From contig JAKTNV010000004.1 of NCBI GenBank assembly GCA_022747635.1, positions 17,918,969 through 17,982,968 on the forward strand: DNA of 64,000 nt, in the 5' to 3' direction. Within the stretch, counting starts at the first letter, position 1; the number at the start of each line of letters is the position of its first letter. Positions 50,904 through 61,499 of the stretch are shown here, piece after piece. The position numbers were made by a program, and so were the translations under genes. The notes under the pieces are model-generated. The model ran no database searches and was not told where the DNA came from. It was given only the letters and a program-made list of their open reading frames with translations. The DNA comes from Hetaerina americana (taxonomy: Eukaryota > Arthropoda > Insecta > Odonata > Calopterygidae).

Positions 50904-51951
50904 GATTATTTAATGTTATGCCTATAAATGTTCATGACTCAGGGAAAATGCTGAAATATTTTCAAGTGTACATTTATCAGTGTCCAGTGGATTACATCTG
51001 GAATGCCATAGAAATGCTAGCAATACACCGGAAAAAATACGGATTTCTATCCTTAAAAATTTAGAAATAACCTGGAATAGAATATTGTTTAATATTTGGC
51101 CGCCTTTTTAGCATAGGTTTTGCCGTATTATACCTCTGAAATAGGGTACTTTTATCACCAAAGGAAATTTTCGCTCACATACTGTTGTAAAAGGTGGGTA
51201 AGTAAACGTTAAAAATATCATACTACGAATTTAATGGATATTATAAGCTTTCAGGATCAGTATTGCATATTTTAGTGGAGCATTCTACAATGAAGGAGAA
51301 CACAGGAACACACTTTCTAAACCCACCCTTCTATGATTTTGAACCGGGTAGTAGTAGTGTTCAGGTTTTTCAATTCTTGATCACCCCTAAAAATTCGTAT
51401 GTTATACTTTCTGGTGGTTCTGTTCTCAGATGATGATGCATTTCTGGCCCAATAATTTCTTATCGAAGTTTTTGCCTGGAATCCTGGTTTTTTAACATAG
51501 CGTTCATCGATGCTGCAGTGAGTGCCCATGACACACCAATCAAATATCAACCCAGGACATATATAATGTTGAAGATCTCCTTCCCCAAGTAGTCGGCAGT
51601 CGATGGCCATCGGCGTCTCATTTTCATCGGATTCAGGCGTCCAAAGTACACCTATATTGGAATTTTGTAATGGTGTGAGGTGTCATGTACTCCAGCTACT
51701 TTAATCAACTCTTTTGCTTAAGGCATGCTCCCAATCTGGTTAGGAAATGGATTATTCCTCTTTCATTTTGTTGAAATAAAATTTATTGCTATAAATATTT
51801 GACGAAAGTGGTAGTACGGTGCGAAACGTTGTAATTTAAGTCCCAATGATGGTAATATATTCTGGGTGGTTACAATATAAAAGTGTGATATTATTTTTTC
51901 TTGCCTGATGGACATCATCTCAACAACAAAATATTCAAATTATTACAAATA
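50904..51951. other. Mostly AT-rich; unassigned minus-strand frame
   Basis: A minus-strand frame with ATG at 51610 and stop at 51317 (97 codons) stays open upstream for at least 15 more codons (GVLWTPESDENETP). It is compositionally protein-like (FDWCVMGTHCSIDERYVKKP) and is not explained by base skew. I cannot assign a family. It could be an exon, or a fragment of an unrecognised transposon. The rest of this stretch shows nothing recognisable. Confidence 0.35.
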
Positions 51952-52148
51952 TGCGTAAATTCCTCTCGGGTCCTCCACCGGGTTATATCGTCCATATAGG
52001 CCGACGTTTCGATGTCCGACTCAATCATCGTCTTCAGGGCTTCTGAAAGTTCAGGGCTTCATTCAGAAGCGATGACCGAGTCGGACATCGAAACGTCGGC
52101 CAATATGGACGATATAACCCGGTGGAGGACCCGAGAGGAATTTACGCA
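51952..52148. repeat. Foldback: 71-bp inverted repeat with 55-bp spacer
   Basis: The left arm 51952-52022 and right arm 52078-52148 are reverse complements with one mismatch. The arms include GGTCCTCCACCGGGTTATAT and CCGACGTTTCGATGTCCGAC. Partial complementarity (TCATCG) extends into the spacer. Read outward from the centre, each arm holds GACATCGAAACGTC next to CTGAAGACGATGA-like sequence, echoing the core of the 191-bp palindrome at 35588-35778. Confidence 0.9.
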
Positions 52149-52227
52149 GGTGATACGCCGGAAAAACACCAAATCTTTTAATACAAATATGCTTATTCGA
52201 GTCATAATTAGTGTGGTGAGTTTTCGA
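52149..52227. other. Linker between foldback and LINE-type motif
   Basis: Short AT-rich sequence. It begins GGTGATACGCCGGAAAAACA, directly continuing from the right foldback arm, so it may be part of the same element. Confidence 0.4.
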
Positions 52228-52268
52228 ATTTCGCCACACACCATAACGGTGGCTTGCAGGGTATTAAA
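52228..52268 (+). repeat. LINE 3'-end motif, copy 2
   Basis: TTTCGCCACACACCATAACG followed by GTGGCTTGCAGGGTATT, nearly the same as at 50091-50140. Orientation is plus. No reverse transcriptase fragment precedes it within 300 bp, so this is a 5'-truncated copy or part of a composite element. Confidence 0.6.
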
Positions 52269-52679
52269 ATGCTAAAAAAAATACTTGAGAAAGAGAGCTC
52301 AAGTCTTCCCGCCGAACCCTGGTTTACAACTTTCCGAGAGCAGGGACCTTGGTGGTGTGGGGTTTCCTATACCATTAAAAAATTAGGGAATCACTTCTTA
52401 GAAATGCAATACTTAGCGAATTCAAAGTTGTATTCAGCTTGTATAGCCCACATTAAGATTGTCGTGGATCTCGGAATACGTGTAGGAATTAGGTTCGTGC
52501 GCGAATGAAAAGATATCTCTCCCAGAGATGGAGTATTGAAAAGAAATTTTGTTGCGATATTTTTCCATAACGAGTGCGGCATGGGAAACCGTTTTCAAGA
52601 AACTTAAGGAATTACGATTTGATAATTTTTGACTGTACCAAAAAGGAAAAAAAAAACACTCCCACAGATCAGTACTATC
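52269..52679. other. No feature seen
   Basis: AT-rich to balanced sequence. The 84-codon plus frame (52254-52508) is unassigned. Confidence 0.45.
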
Positions 52680-53980
52680 GCCCTTGCTGACGAAACACAG
52701 AATCGTTTTCGGAAAGCAGTCGCCCGTTCAAACCGAAAAAAAGAAAGCCCCACGCCGTGCCTCTTTCCCTTCGCGCCCTCGTGATCGCCGTCAGAGCTGC
52801 GAAAAGGAGATGCCGTTCCGATCGGTGTAATTCCGCGCTAACAGTTTTTAATTTTCGCTAATTCATCCCCCCCCCCTTTCAAACCTCCCTTCTCACTTGG
52901 TTCCGCCCCACTAGCCTGAGAGGAGCGCTGTCCTTTTCATCTCCGGATCCGAATTGCTCGTGAGTCTTATTCTTCAATCTCCCCCTTTTCAATAGGAGAG
53001 CGACGCCGTCGCGCGCGACATTTCGCAAACTTTCCGCAATCGAAACTCAAGATCCGTGGTGCCGGACAAGTCGGGGGCGCATGATTTAGCGACCCGACGA
53101 TTTTCTTTTTTGATCGGGTGTATTTGTGAAAAAAATAAGTAAATAAAAAGGAAGTCTTCCATGCGAAAATTTCCCGTGCTCTCCCCGCTCCCCCAATTGC
53201 TGGGATTCGTCAGCGTTTCCCGCTCCCCTTCGACACAAACGTTGGGAAATGCAGACCGTGCTCTTTCTGTATGTAAGAGCTCATTCCAATTTGAAAAAAG
53301 ATAGATATATGTACAAGCACACAGGTCGTAGATACATATTGGGTACGTATATACGTGCCTTCTCGTGCCAGAAGTGACCATTTCCCCCATTCATCCCACA
53401 CTCTTTCCCACCCCATCCCTGCCTTCTTTCCCTCCACCAGCCGATTTCATTCATGTAATAGAACTGGCGATTGATTGTCGTGCATTCGTCGGGAGTCGCA
53501 TTGCGACGCCATATTGGGTATCTATTGGCGGTGTTTAATGGAGGATTGGGGGGGGGGGGGTTGAGAGAGAAAGAAAAAAATTGAAGTCCGCTCTTGGTCG
53601 AATATCGAATCCATCAATCCCTCTCTCTCTCACCCTCCCTGTCCCCGCTTTCAAATCCCCCGCTCTGGTCGAGCGGAAATACGTTTCAAAACATTTGGGA
53701 CGGCGGGAACAGTGCCATGTATACAATATGTCTGACGTTGTTGCAACAGAGGGCAGTCTCGAGAATGTGTCGCCGTGCGTCCACAATTGGCTTTTTCCAC
53801 GGGGCGTCGGCGTCCACCCTTTTCGAATGGCGTTGACTCGACACGCACGGCACTCTGTGCTGGTTTATCACTTCACGTTACCTCCGGATTCAAATTCACA
53901 ATTGGAATCGGCCCCGATACGCGTGTCCTCCCCCATCGCCATCACGTATCGCTAAATTTACGTAATCTTCCCATTCAGGA
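52680..53980. promoter_or_regulatory. GC island 12
   Basis: A broad CpG-containing region in two blocks, 52680-53060 and 53380-53950. It includes C8-9 at about 52868, a run of 13 G at about 53548 and CTCTCTCTCTC at 53621. A GGCGCC-poor but GCCAT-containing CGACGCCATATTGG lies near 53506, and a GTGAGT donor-like word near 52961. Frames of 124-133 codons on both strands are unassigned. Possibly promoter or regulatory. Confidence 0.28.
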
Positions 53981-56339
53981 TTGTCGAAGTTTGGGAGTTT
54001 TGTAGGGATTCGAAGGTCGTATTCTATGTAATGTATTCAGAGGGCAAGTGCAAACGCGAAACGGGTATTATGCAGGAGAAAAGTAAAAGGCGCATTTGGC
54101 TCCCAGTTATCTCTCTTTTCATATGAAGCTAGAGACAGTAGGAAGAGGTTAATGGCCAGTTTGTCTCATGCAATCTGAAATAACAAAATCACCTTATGTA
54201 GTTACACATTACCGTACCAGCCAATGCCGGCACGCGTGTTGTGAGAACGAGGATCACCATGGTGCCTGTTGGTAAAATTTGAACTAAAATTACGGATAGA
54301 GAAAATGTTTCAGTAACAGTTACTCCACGGGGTTATTTATTTATGGAAATGAATATACATAAAATTTGAGTTAAAAATTTCACTTGTCCTCCCTATTTCC
54401 TTATATATCCTCTGCTCTGCATATTTCACGACTTTTCTCTTCTCCGTGAAACATAATAAGTATCGCAATAATCGTTGTTATAAATGACTTCTTTTTGGCC
54501 TATTAGATTTATTTGGTCCCACCGGGTCAGTGCTGCACTTGGGAGCTTACTATAAGCTTGTGGAGTATTTTAATCAAAATATGTATGCGCATAACTAATA
54601 TTTTTCTACGGCACCAAGCATTATTTTTATTCTGATGAGGGTATGGAAAACAAATTTTTGCTTTCCTCTTAAGGGCAAGTATTAGGCGTACTCACATATA
54701 TTTGTTTCTCATTCCTCCTTATACATATCGTAGGTAAGATAGAAAACCCTCTCTCATTCCATACATTTCACTTGGCGTTTTCCTTTGCTGAGAGAATCCT
54801 TCTTTCCAATATGTTCGCTCAAAAAAGATGTCATTTCAACGATTGAAATCCTAAATCTCATTGCAATCTATTTGTATATTGAAAGATTCCATTTCTTAAA
54901 TTTGGCGTTGGTCATTTAACTTTCCAAAATCGTGTTCCAACATCTCCTTCACTTTGGGCTGGCCTTTCATTCTTGTTTGCTTTGTTCAACGTTCGAAGTC
55001 GGTATGTGCACATATCAAACAGTGGGCGTCTGGAATTCATCCAAAGCGCTATAAATTGTCGTCGTTATCAATTCCAATGCGTCGACGAGATAGTGTTCTC
55101 GGTCGCACCGAAGAAGGCGAGTTGTTGGCAATTGGATTCCAGATATCTCCTCCGGGAGCAGCGTGTTTTAATTTCCTCGTCCCCGGGACTTGCAATATTC
55201 CCTTCTTCCCAAATGTTTCGTTCCTTATCCTTCTGTCTATATTCCATCTCGTTTGCCGTATTTTCTTTTTCCACCTTCCTAAATGTTTTGGTTCTAAATG
55301 TTTCTAGTCTCTGGCTAGCCGTGCGACATATTTCCCATATAATTATAGATTCTTTTCCATACAGATGTCTGAGGATACTCTTTGGAGCATACATATCGAC
55401 CACGTGTGTTGCTCGTTTAATCTGGAGGATTTTCTTTAAATTATTGCGATTAGTGGTATTTTAATAAATCAGTTCGTTCAGATTTGCGACTCAGAAGTAT
55501 GGAGTGATTTTATCTGTAGTGACAATAAAAATATGCATATAAGGAATACCTAACGATCCGTTATAAGGTGTGTGGAACGGAGTGTTATAAAACCGGCCTT
55601 TAATTAAGGGTTTGCTGTTGAAGGTGACGCGTACGAATTCCTGATAGCATCAAGTTCGTCGTATCAGAATCATTAGGATTCGGTTTTGTGATGATCGCAA
55701 ATTCTCCAAGGGAGGGACTTGTGTTCAATTCCATTGGTGCCGGAGTGTATTCATCTCATTTTTTCCGGGTGGGATAATTTACCAATGTACTGAGGACCCA
55801 TGATAATTTTATCGGTGTCGAGATCCAGTCCCCGTCGCCTTTCTAAATGTTCTCGTTTCGTTCATTCTCTCGTGACTGAACGGTGCTCCCGTCTTAGTTT
55901 CTTAATTTAGTCCGTGACACATCATCTCGTGATAAATTTTTGCTAACCCAGCAGATCTCTTTTGGACTAAGTCTATGTCCGATCCTAATTCCTTAATTGA
56001 TAAACTCTCCTATGGGCCCCAAAAACGTCTCGCATATTCTAAAAGTGCCCTTTTACCTGAAGCATTACCAGGCACCTTCACTGCTTTTTCCTTCTTCCCG
56101 TCTAATGATGGGAAGTTGTTTTGATATCCGATGTGACAAGGATTCTCGATTTCTTAGTGGCGAGGATCCGAGGCTGCATTCCGTCTTCAGAGTTTTCGTT
56201 GGCGTTATTGGGAACATCTGCTCGACGAAAAACATATTTCATCCCGTTGGCAGTCGAGAAACCTTCTCACTGAAGGTGTCTGGAAAGTTTTACGTCACCG
56301 TTTTCAAGACCGTCCAAATCTTCGTCCTCCCTTCGGTGT
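53981..56339. other. AT-rich DNA, no gene recognised
   Basis: The longest frames are 163 codons on the plus strand (54973-55464) and 111 codons on the minus strand (55068-55403), overlapping each other and unassigned. No repeat or RNA gene was recognised. Confidence 0.45.
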
Positions 56340-56574
56340 TTTTTATTTGAGAGCCCCAAAACCTTGTCGGAGGGAAAGAGAAAGGGATCCTCGGGGGGGT
56401 TTATCAGTCCCCCGCGGGGGGGAAGGAATTCGAGTCGTGGCTGCGGCTGAACGGGGCGAGAGGGACGATGGGAAGGAGAGACTGCTCGTTTCGGAATACG
56501 AAATGCCTCCCTCTCCGATTCTCTCGTTGCATTGGAGGCAAGGGGATGTATGTATGGTGCGGTGTCAAAAGATT
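56340..56574. promoter_or_regulatory. Purine-rich GC island 13
   Basis: GA/G-rich plus strand (GGAGGGAAAGAGAAAGGG, CGGGGGGGTT, GCGGGGGGGAAGG), immediately followed by the pyrimidine tract at 56575-56860. This makes another abrupt purine-to-pyrimidine reversal. Confidence 0.3.
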
Positions 56575-56860
56575 CTACCCCCTCCCTTTTGTCTCTCATT
56601 TACTCGCTCTTCAGCTCTTTCTCTTCCTCTCCCCCCATTCCTTCCCTATTCCTTCCTTTTCTTCTTTTTCTCTTCTTTGCTTCTGCCCATTCCCTTCCTC
56701 TCCCCCTTTCCTTCCACATTTCTTCATTCCTTTCTCCCTTTCCTTCCTTCTTCCCTTTCTTATTGCCCCTCTCTCCTTTTTCTCCTTCCTTTTTCTCTCT
56801 TTTCCTATCTCTTTTTTTGTCTCTCCCTTTTTCTATATTTATTTATCTCCTCACTTCATT
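56575..56860 (+). repeat. Polypyrimidine tract, about 285 bp
   Basis: Almost uninterrupted C/T made of irregular CCCTTTCCTTCC, TTCTTTTTCTCTTC and CTCTCCTTTTTC units. Three overlapping open frames of 139-181 codons cross it because a pyrimidine tract cannot encode stops. Their Phe/Leu/Pro/Ser translations are not proteins. Long tracts of this kind can form intramolecular triplex DNA. Confidence 0.95.
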
Positions 56861-57194
56861 TACGACCCACTGTTGTGTCGGCCTTAGACTGAATTCTCTC
56901 TCATGGATGCGGTATGTATCATTCTCGTCCGAGGACGCCAATCGGTGCGATTTTCTTTGGGCATTTGAATGAATTGATACTTTTATGCCTTGCGGAAGGT
57001 CTTCAACCCGATATTCCTTCCTGCCGTTGCGATGTTCAGATCCCGTCGGATGTCCCTGGAAAACGCTGGATGTGAAGTGTCGCTCGGCCACAGTTTTCAA
57101 GCGAAGGAGTATTATGACCCGCGACCCGACACCAGCCGACGCGCTTACTCTTGGCCGCCTAATCTCTTAATTCACTATACCTCTACATGCGTTG
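56861..57194. other. No feature seen
   Basis: Balanced-composition sequence between the polypyrimidine tract and the LINE 3' end. It holds open frames on both strands, none recognisable. Confidence 0.45.
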
Positions 57195-57200
57195 CATCAG

Positions 57201-57265
57201 CACATCTACATCTACACAATACCCCGCAAGCAGCCGCAAAGGCGTGTCGCGAAGGGGAGTGGTTG
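57201..57265 (-). repeat. LINE 3'-end motif, copy 3
   Basis: Minus-strand reading: CGCGACACGCCTTTGCGGCT, then GCTTGCGGGGTATTGTGTAG and an ATGTAGATGTG tail. It matches the plus-strand motif at 50091-50140 and 52228-52268 and lies at the expected 3' terminus of the LINE in this region. Confidence 0.65.
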
Positions 57266-57501
57266 TTAGATCACCGCCCGTCAAAGAGAATAAACCTCAT
57301 ACAAAAACTACAATTTCATGCAAATCTACACTCAAAGTGGCGAATGCGATATTCGTGCGAAAACCTTTTTAACTTACACGCATGCAAATACATATACTAT
57401 CAACTAACATGCACCTTCGAATATACCTTGAATCTAATTAACGTTTAAACTTGTCCTGACTTTTAAATGGAATGCGTTTAATATTTATATAGTGACTTTG
57501 G

Positions 57502-57680
57502 TTTCTAGCTATTAGCTAATAGCTATGGATTCCTGATTGTCCGGGGAAAGGACGAGTATTTGTATCTATCCGTACTGGAATCTATCCCGTACTGGAATCT
57601 ATTTCTAGCTAATAGCTATGGATTCCTGATTGTCCGGGGAAAGGGCGAGTATTTGCATCTATCCGTACTGGAATCTATCC
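57502..57680. repeat. 93-bp tandem duplication with nested 17-bp repeat
   Basis: Two units with a period of 93 bp share GCTAATAGCTATGGATTCCT and GTCCGGGGAAAGG-CGAGTAT with about two or three substitutions. Within the first unit CCGTACTGGAATCTAT is itself duplicated in tandem (57569-57602). It lies in the 3' untranslated part of the LINE, so it may be a subfamily feature or a local duplication. Confidence 0.85.
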
Positions 57681-57994
57681 CCTTTATCCTATCTTTTTGG
57701 TCTGATCTACCTACCATCAAATTGTTCAATAGTGTGGGGCCATAAGAATTCCTTTATTGTCATTGTTAAACTCGTTTGTTCTGAACCTTTCACAAAGTCT
57801 AAGTCTCGCTTGTTCTCTCTGTATTACGAGTGGCTCCTAGTCTAATTCCCCTACAAGGCCTGTTACACTCGTCTTCTCATTGTAACAATTTTGGACGAAT
57901 CTGGGCGATTTTCTCTGGACTTCATGTAATTCTTTTTGCGAAACGTTCTCCTAAGGATCCCAAATATTTTCGGCACATTACAAATGAGGTCTAA

Positions 57995-58350
57995 CTAGAG
58001 TCCTCTTTTTTTCTCATTACAATTTCCCACCACCCGTTTAATGAATCCGAGTTTCTTTAAAGCGGATCCGCATATCGTCCTGACATGTGCTCCCCGTGAA
58101 AGCCGTGGTGTTAAAATTACTCCCAAATATTCAACTAGATCGGCCGTAGTTAGTACTGAACCCTCTATTTCGTAGTTCTCTATGTCCTGTTCACTACTTC
58201 CTTTATTCCAAAATTTCAAAACTGCGCATTTGTCTATATTAAGCAATAATCCCCATTCCTTGCACCAATCCGAGATTGAGTCTAAGTCTTTAGAGAGTAG
58301 CTCGCGATCTAGTTGTCTCCTTATTTCCCTGTATACCACCGTGTCGTCTG
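57995..58350 (-). pseudogene. LINE reverse transcriptase palm/thumb fragment
   Basis: This is the open part of the LINE after the catalytic FADD box. It reads FADDTVVYREIRRQLDRELL, SDWCKEWGLLLNIDKCAVLK, then VEYLGVILTPRLSRGAHVRT and KKLGFIKRVVG. The FADD pair would coordinate metal ions in an active polymerase. A TAA codon immediately precedes FADD, and the frame ends at 57995 soon after VVGNCNEKK, so no functional enzyme is encoded. It matches the arrangement of the remnant at 44115-44930. Confidence 0.85.
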
Positions 58351-58908
58351 CAAATTACCTGAGGTTTCTGCTAACGTGTGATCTTAAGTCATTAATGTAT
58401 ATTAAGAATAGAAGTGGCCCTATTACACTTCCCTGGGGGACGCCCGGAGTTACATCTCTATCCGTTGAGCACAACCCATCAATGACTACTATTTGTTTTC
58501 GATTTGACAAAAAGTCTCTGATGCAATTTATTGTTTTCTCAATGACAGCATAGCATTTACGTTTGAGTAACAGTTAATTGTGCTGAACTTTATCGAAGGC
58601 TTTCTTAAAATCCGGAAATAATGCATCAACTTTTGTGGTGTTTTCTCCCGATCTAAAAATATTGTGAATGAAAAGACCCAATTGTTTTTCGCAAGATCAG
58701 TTCCTCCTAAATCCGTGCTGGTTGTGGCTTAGTATATTCCTCCTATCGAGAATCTCATACTGTTACTGGAAATAAAATGTTCTAATATTTTACAAGAGAT
58801 CGATGTTAAAGAAATGGGTCGGTGATAGGTTTCTCTCTATCGCCGCCTTTATAGACGGGAGTTATATGGGCTAGCTTCACGTCGCGAGGAACTGAACCTT
58901 CTTCTATC

Positions 58909-59291
58909 TACGAGGCCAGTTCAATAAGTACCCGTGTGTGACGACAAAGAGCGTTTCTGAGGGAGGTTTATGTTATCATCGTTTGCTGCCATCTGTTAAA
59001 CGACGGTGAAACGAATTTCAGACTGATTTAAAGGTTAGTTTGGATTTGGCAGCCATTCGAGTAAGACGTATTTCGTGATTTTCGCTTAGATGGGAAAAGA
59101 GCAGTATCGTTCGGTAATTCGCTTTTTGTTTTCGGTAACTCACTATTTTTTGGAAGGGTTAAAAATGGCGGGAACGTTGGGAGAAGTGTATCTTTCTAAA
59201 AGGAGTCTATGCTGAAAAATAAAAAAAAAATATTTTGGAAAAAAATGGTTTCTTCATTTCTAACACGGGTACTTATTGAACCGCCCTCGTA
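58909..59291 (+). mobile_element. Non-autonomous mariner C (383 bp), nested in LINE
   Basis: TA duplications lie at 58909-58910 and 59290-59291. The inverted repeats are CGAGGCCAGTTCAATAAGTA (from 58911) and, in reverse complement from 59289, CGAGGGCGGTTCAATAAGTA, both continuing CCCGTGT. It keeps a transposase start at 59090 (MGKEQYRSVIRFLF). After a deletion it keeps a transposase end at 59175-59222 (RWEKCIFLKGVYAEK, stop). The two coding ends are not in the same frame. All catalytic residues are gone. The element interrupts the LINE frame just after IPAKR. Confidence 0.92.
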
Positions 59292-59375
59292 TCTTTTAGC
59301 AGGTATTTCTTCCGGACCTGGTGCTTTGTTGGCTTTGATAATACGGCACGCGGTGATCCCGTTTTTATTTTTTGT

Positions 59376-59999
59376 CATCCCATTTTATCATATTAAGCTT
59401 CCAGATGATAACAATGAAAGTGGTAGAAAGTGTATTGTAACCCCAAAAAACCGTTGACTGATAATTTTTTTTCATCTTCTGCGAATTTTGTCGGGCACAT
59501 ATGACAGCAATCGTAAGCAGGTCATGAAACTTCTGTCCAGAAGACAGTGGAGACCCGTGCAATAGAATCGGAGAAATGTTTCTCCTTAAATATTTTAATA
59601 TTTTTCCATTGGTCTTCTCGAAATGCACTTAATTATCTTTCTGAAATTCCCTGGATATTTAACTTATTTCCATAATGGCCAGAAACCACCCGTGCGCTTC
59701 TCTTTTTTTTGGCGAGAAGTGATGCTCATGAAGAGGCCCTATGTACTGGATAATCTGCTGTGAGCCCTCGCCCTCAAGTTGTTGTCTCTTGTCTTAAATC
59801 CGTTTCAAAGTTAAGAGAACGTAAAAAATGCCTTCTAACCCTCTTTCATTTGCTCTTTAACACACCCACAAAGAACTTGGAATTACTTCTCCTACGAAAT
59901 TTACCCGAGACGGATAAACTCCAGGTATCACCGTCGTTATCTGTCTATTCGACGATTGCTCAGTGAATATTTTCATAATTCCGTCGTGTCGTCTAATTT
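59376..59999. other. No gene recognised
   Basis: This may include more of the LINE 5' part, but no conserved block is visible beyond NGITACRII. The minus-strand 87-codon frame at 59365-59628 is unassigned. Confidence 0.4.
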
Positions 60000-60185
60000 T
60001 GTACTCGTAGATGTTATTCCATTACTCCCTCCTGACGCCGTATTCTCATATCTTTTTAAATCCGCACTAAGTATTCGCCCGTTTATGTTCACCTCTATCA
60101 GAGTTCCCGTGATCGTCTTCCATTTAGATTCCTTGTGCTTCATGGCGTGTCCAATCCATGCGCTTAAGTTTTCTGTTTAATGTGT
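60000..60185 (-). pseudogene. Possible LINE C-terminal remnant
   Basis: Minus-strand translation near 60175 reads LSAWIGHAMKHKES, then a run with ITGTLIEVNINGRI. This faintly resembles the W-I-G-H-x-x-R-H ... I-E-G-x-x-G-R block of LINE C-termini. The similarity is short and could be chance. Confidence 0.25.
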
Positions 60186-61499
60186 CCACGGAAAATTCTC
60201 TTTTCTCTCGTCCAGCTGCGGTACAGGTGAGATGAAACTATTTGAATTACACAGTGCTTTCTCGTTTCTAATATTCTATAAAAAAGGAGATGAGTTCTTT
60301 CGATGATGATATCATTTGAAGGCTCTTTGAATCCTATATTTTCTTGTCTTTTGTTGTAAATTGAAAGGAAATAGTTGAAGCAGTTCCTCGTGCAGTCACG
60401 AAGTAATCCACGCTATCCTGCCGTCCATCGCTTTGTGAACAATGTGCATTGTTTTATTCCTCTTCTTATGAGGGCCTCTTGGAAATAAATTACCTAGCTG
60501 AGTGATATAAATTGTCATTAAACAATGCGGCAACAGATCAATTTGCCAATTAGCTCTTCGTCGTAATGGCAATCAGTAATTATTTAGCTCTCAATGATAT
60601 TCGATTCGCTGAAGAAAGCGTGACTCATAAACTTGTATTTGACTCTCCATTCTTTTAATCCTTATCTGATATTGTTTTGATCCCCACAGTTCATCGAGTA
60701 ACAAAGACGTGCATTAGTTGTCATCACCATGGCATGCTGGAATGGAGGAGGTCAATGCTAATCTGTGGTAGATGATGTTGTTGAATTCCTTGGATTATAT
60801 CTGATTAGTTCGCCTACGAATAATGGCGTTTAGTTTATTTCAGGAAATGACTTATAGCCCTACAAAGCCATCTCGAATGGAGCTTGTGAAATTAACCATA
60901 CTAGATCGTAGTTGATGATTTGCCGTGCATCCTCAAAATGTATATGTTGGCTGTGAGTAAATTAATAAGTACTTAATAGTTATTTACCGTGGATGATACT
61001 TTTTAATAATTAAAACCTACACTTCATCGAATTTAAACTCGTTTGGTATGACGTGGAATACAATGAGTCATAATTACGAACTGATTAAACTTCCAACTTT
61101 TTGTTTGAAGTACAGGCCCTCAATTATGGAATTGTGGGATTATGTGGAATTGCATTTATTGCGTAATTAACTTCGTTAGGTCTAATATATTTGTGATATG
61201 GATGCTTCAGGTGAATTATCTTTATAACTTCAATGTTATTTACTTGAAGGGAATTAAACTTTTAGGAAGCCTTGGTTTTGCCATGTTGTAGGGAGACTTT
61301 CGTCTCTGCTGTAAAAATGGTGGTTAGGTTTTTGGCGATCCGCTGTTGCCGTGAAATATTTTCTCCCTCTCCTCATCGCCAAGAAGATTCCGAAAATTTT
61401 CCGGGCAAGCTCATGTTGGGAATGGAGAAGAGATAGGCTTTGGATGCGAGAGTGGATTCCTAAAGAACCATAGGAAAATCTCCCCGCTCCGTTCTAGTC
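60186..61499. other. AT-rich DNA, no feature seen
   Basis: No open frame of note, transposon end or RNA gene. Confidence 0.55.

Larger units (their letters stand above)
57195..59375 (-). mobile_element. Degenerate LINE (Jockey/CR1-like), with nested mariner C
   Basis: Read on the minus strand, KNGITACRII and ANKAPGPEEIPAK start near 59370, a typical pre-polymerase LINE block. After the nested mariner come EEGSVPRDVKLAHITPVYKG, a frameshifted YRPISLTS-like block, [20 protein letters not shown] (RT finger/palm), FADD (catalytic, at about 58345) preceded by a stop, and then the thumb. The 3' untranslated part runs to 57201-57265, where GACACGCCTTTGCGGCTGCT and GCGGGGTATTGTGTAGATGT end in a TGTAGATG-type tail. 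About 45 codons are missing between IPAK and EEGSVP independently of the nested element. Dead copy. Confidence 0.85.

Noticed and set aside
56347..56972. Three overlapping frames of 139-181 codons
   Set aside because: They translate a pure pyrimidine tract, which cannot contain stop codons.
59338..59362. TACGGCACGCGGTGATCCC resembles the microRNA miR-124
   Set aside because: It differs from the mature sequence, has no hairpin around it, and lies within the LINE frame coding for TACRIIKANKAPGP on the other strand.
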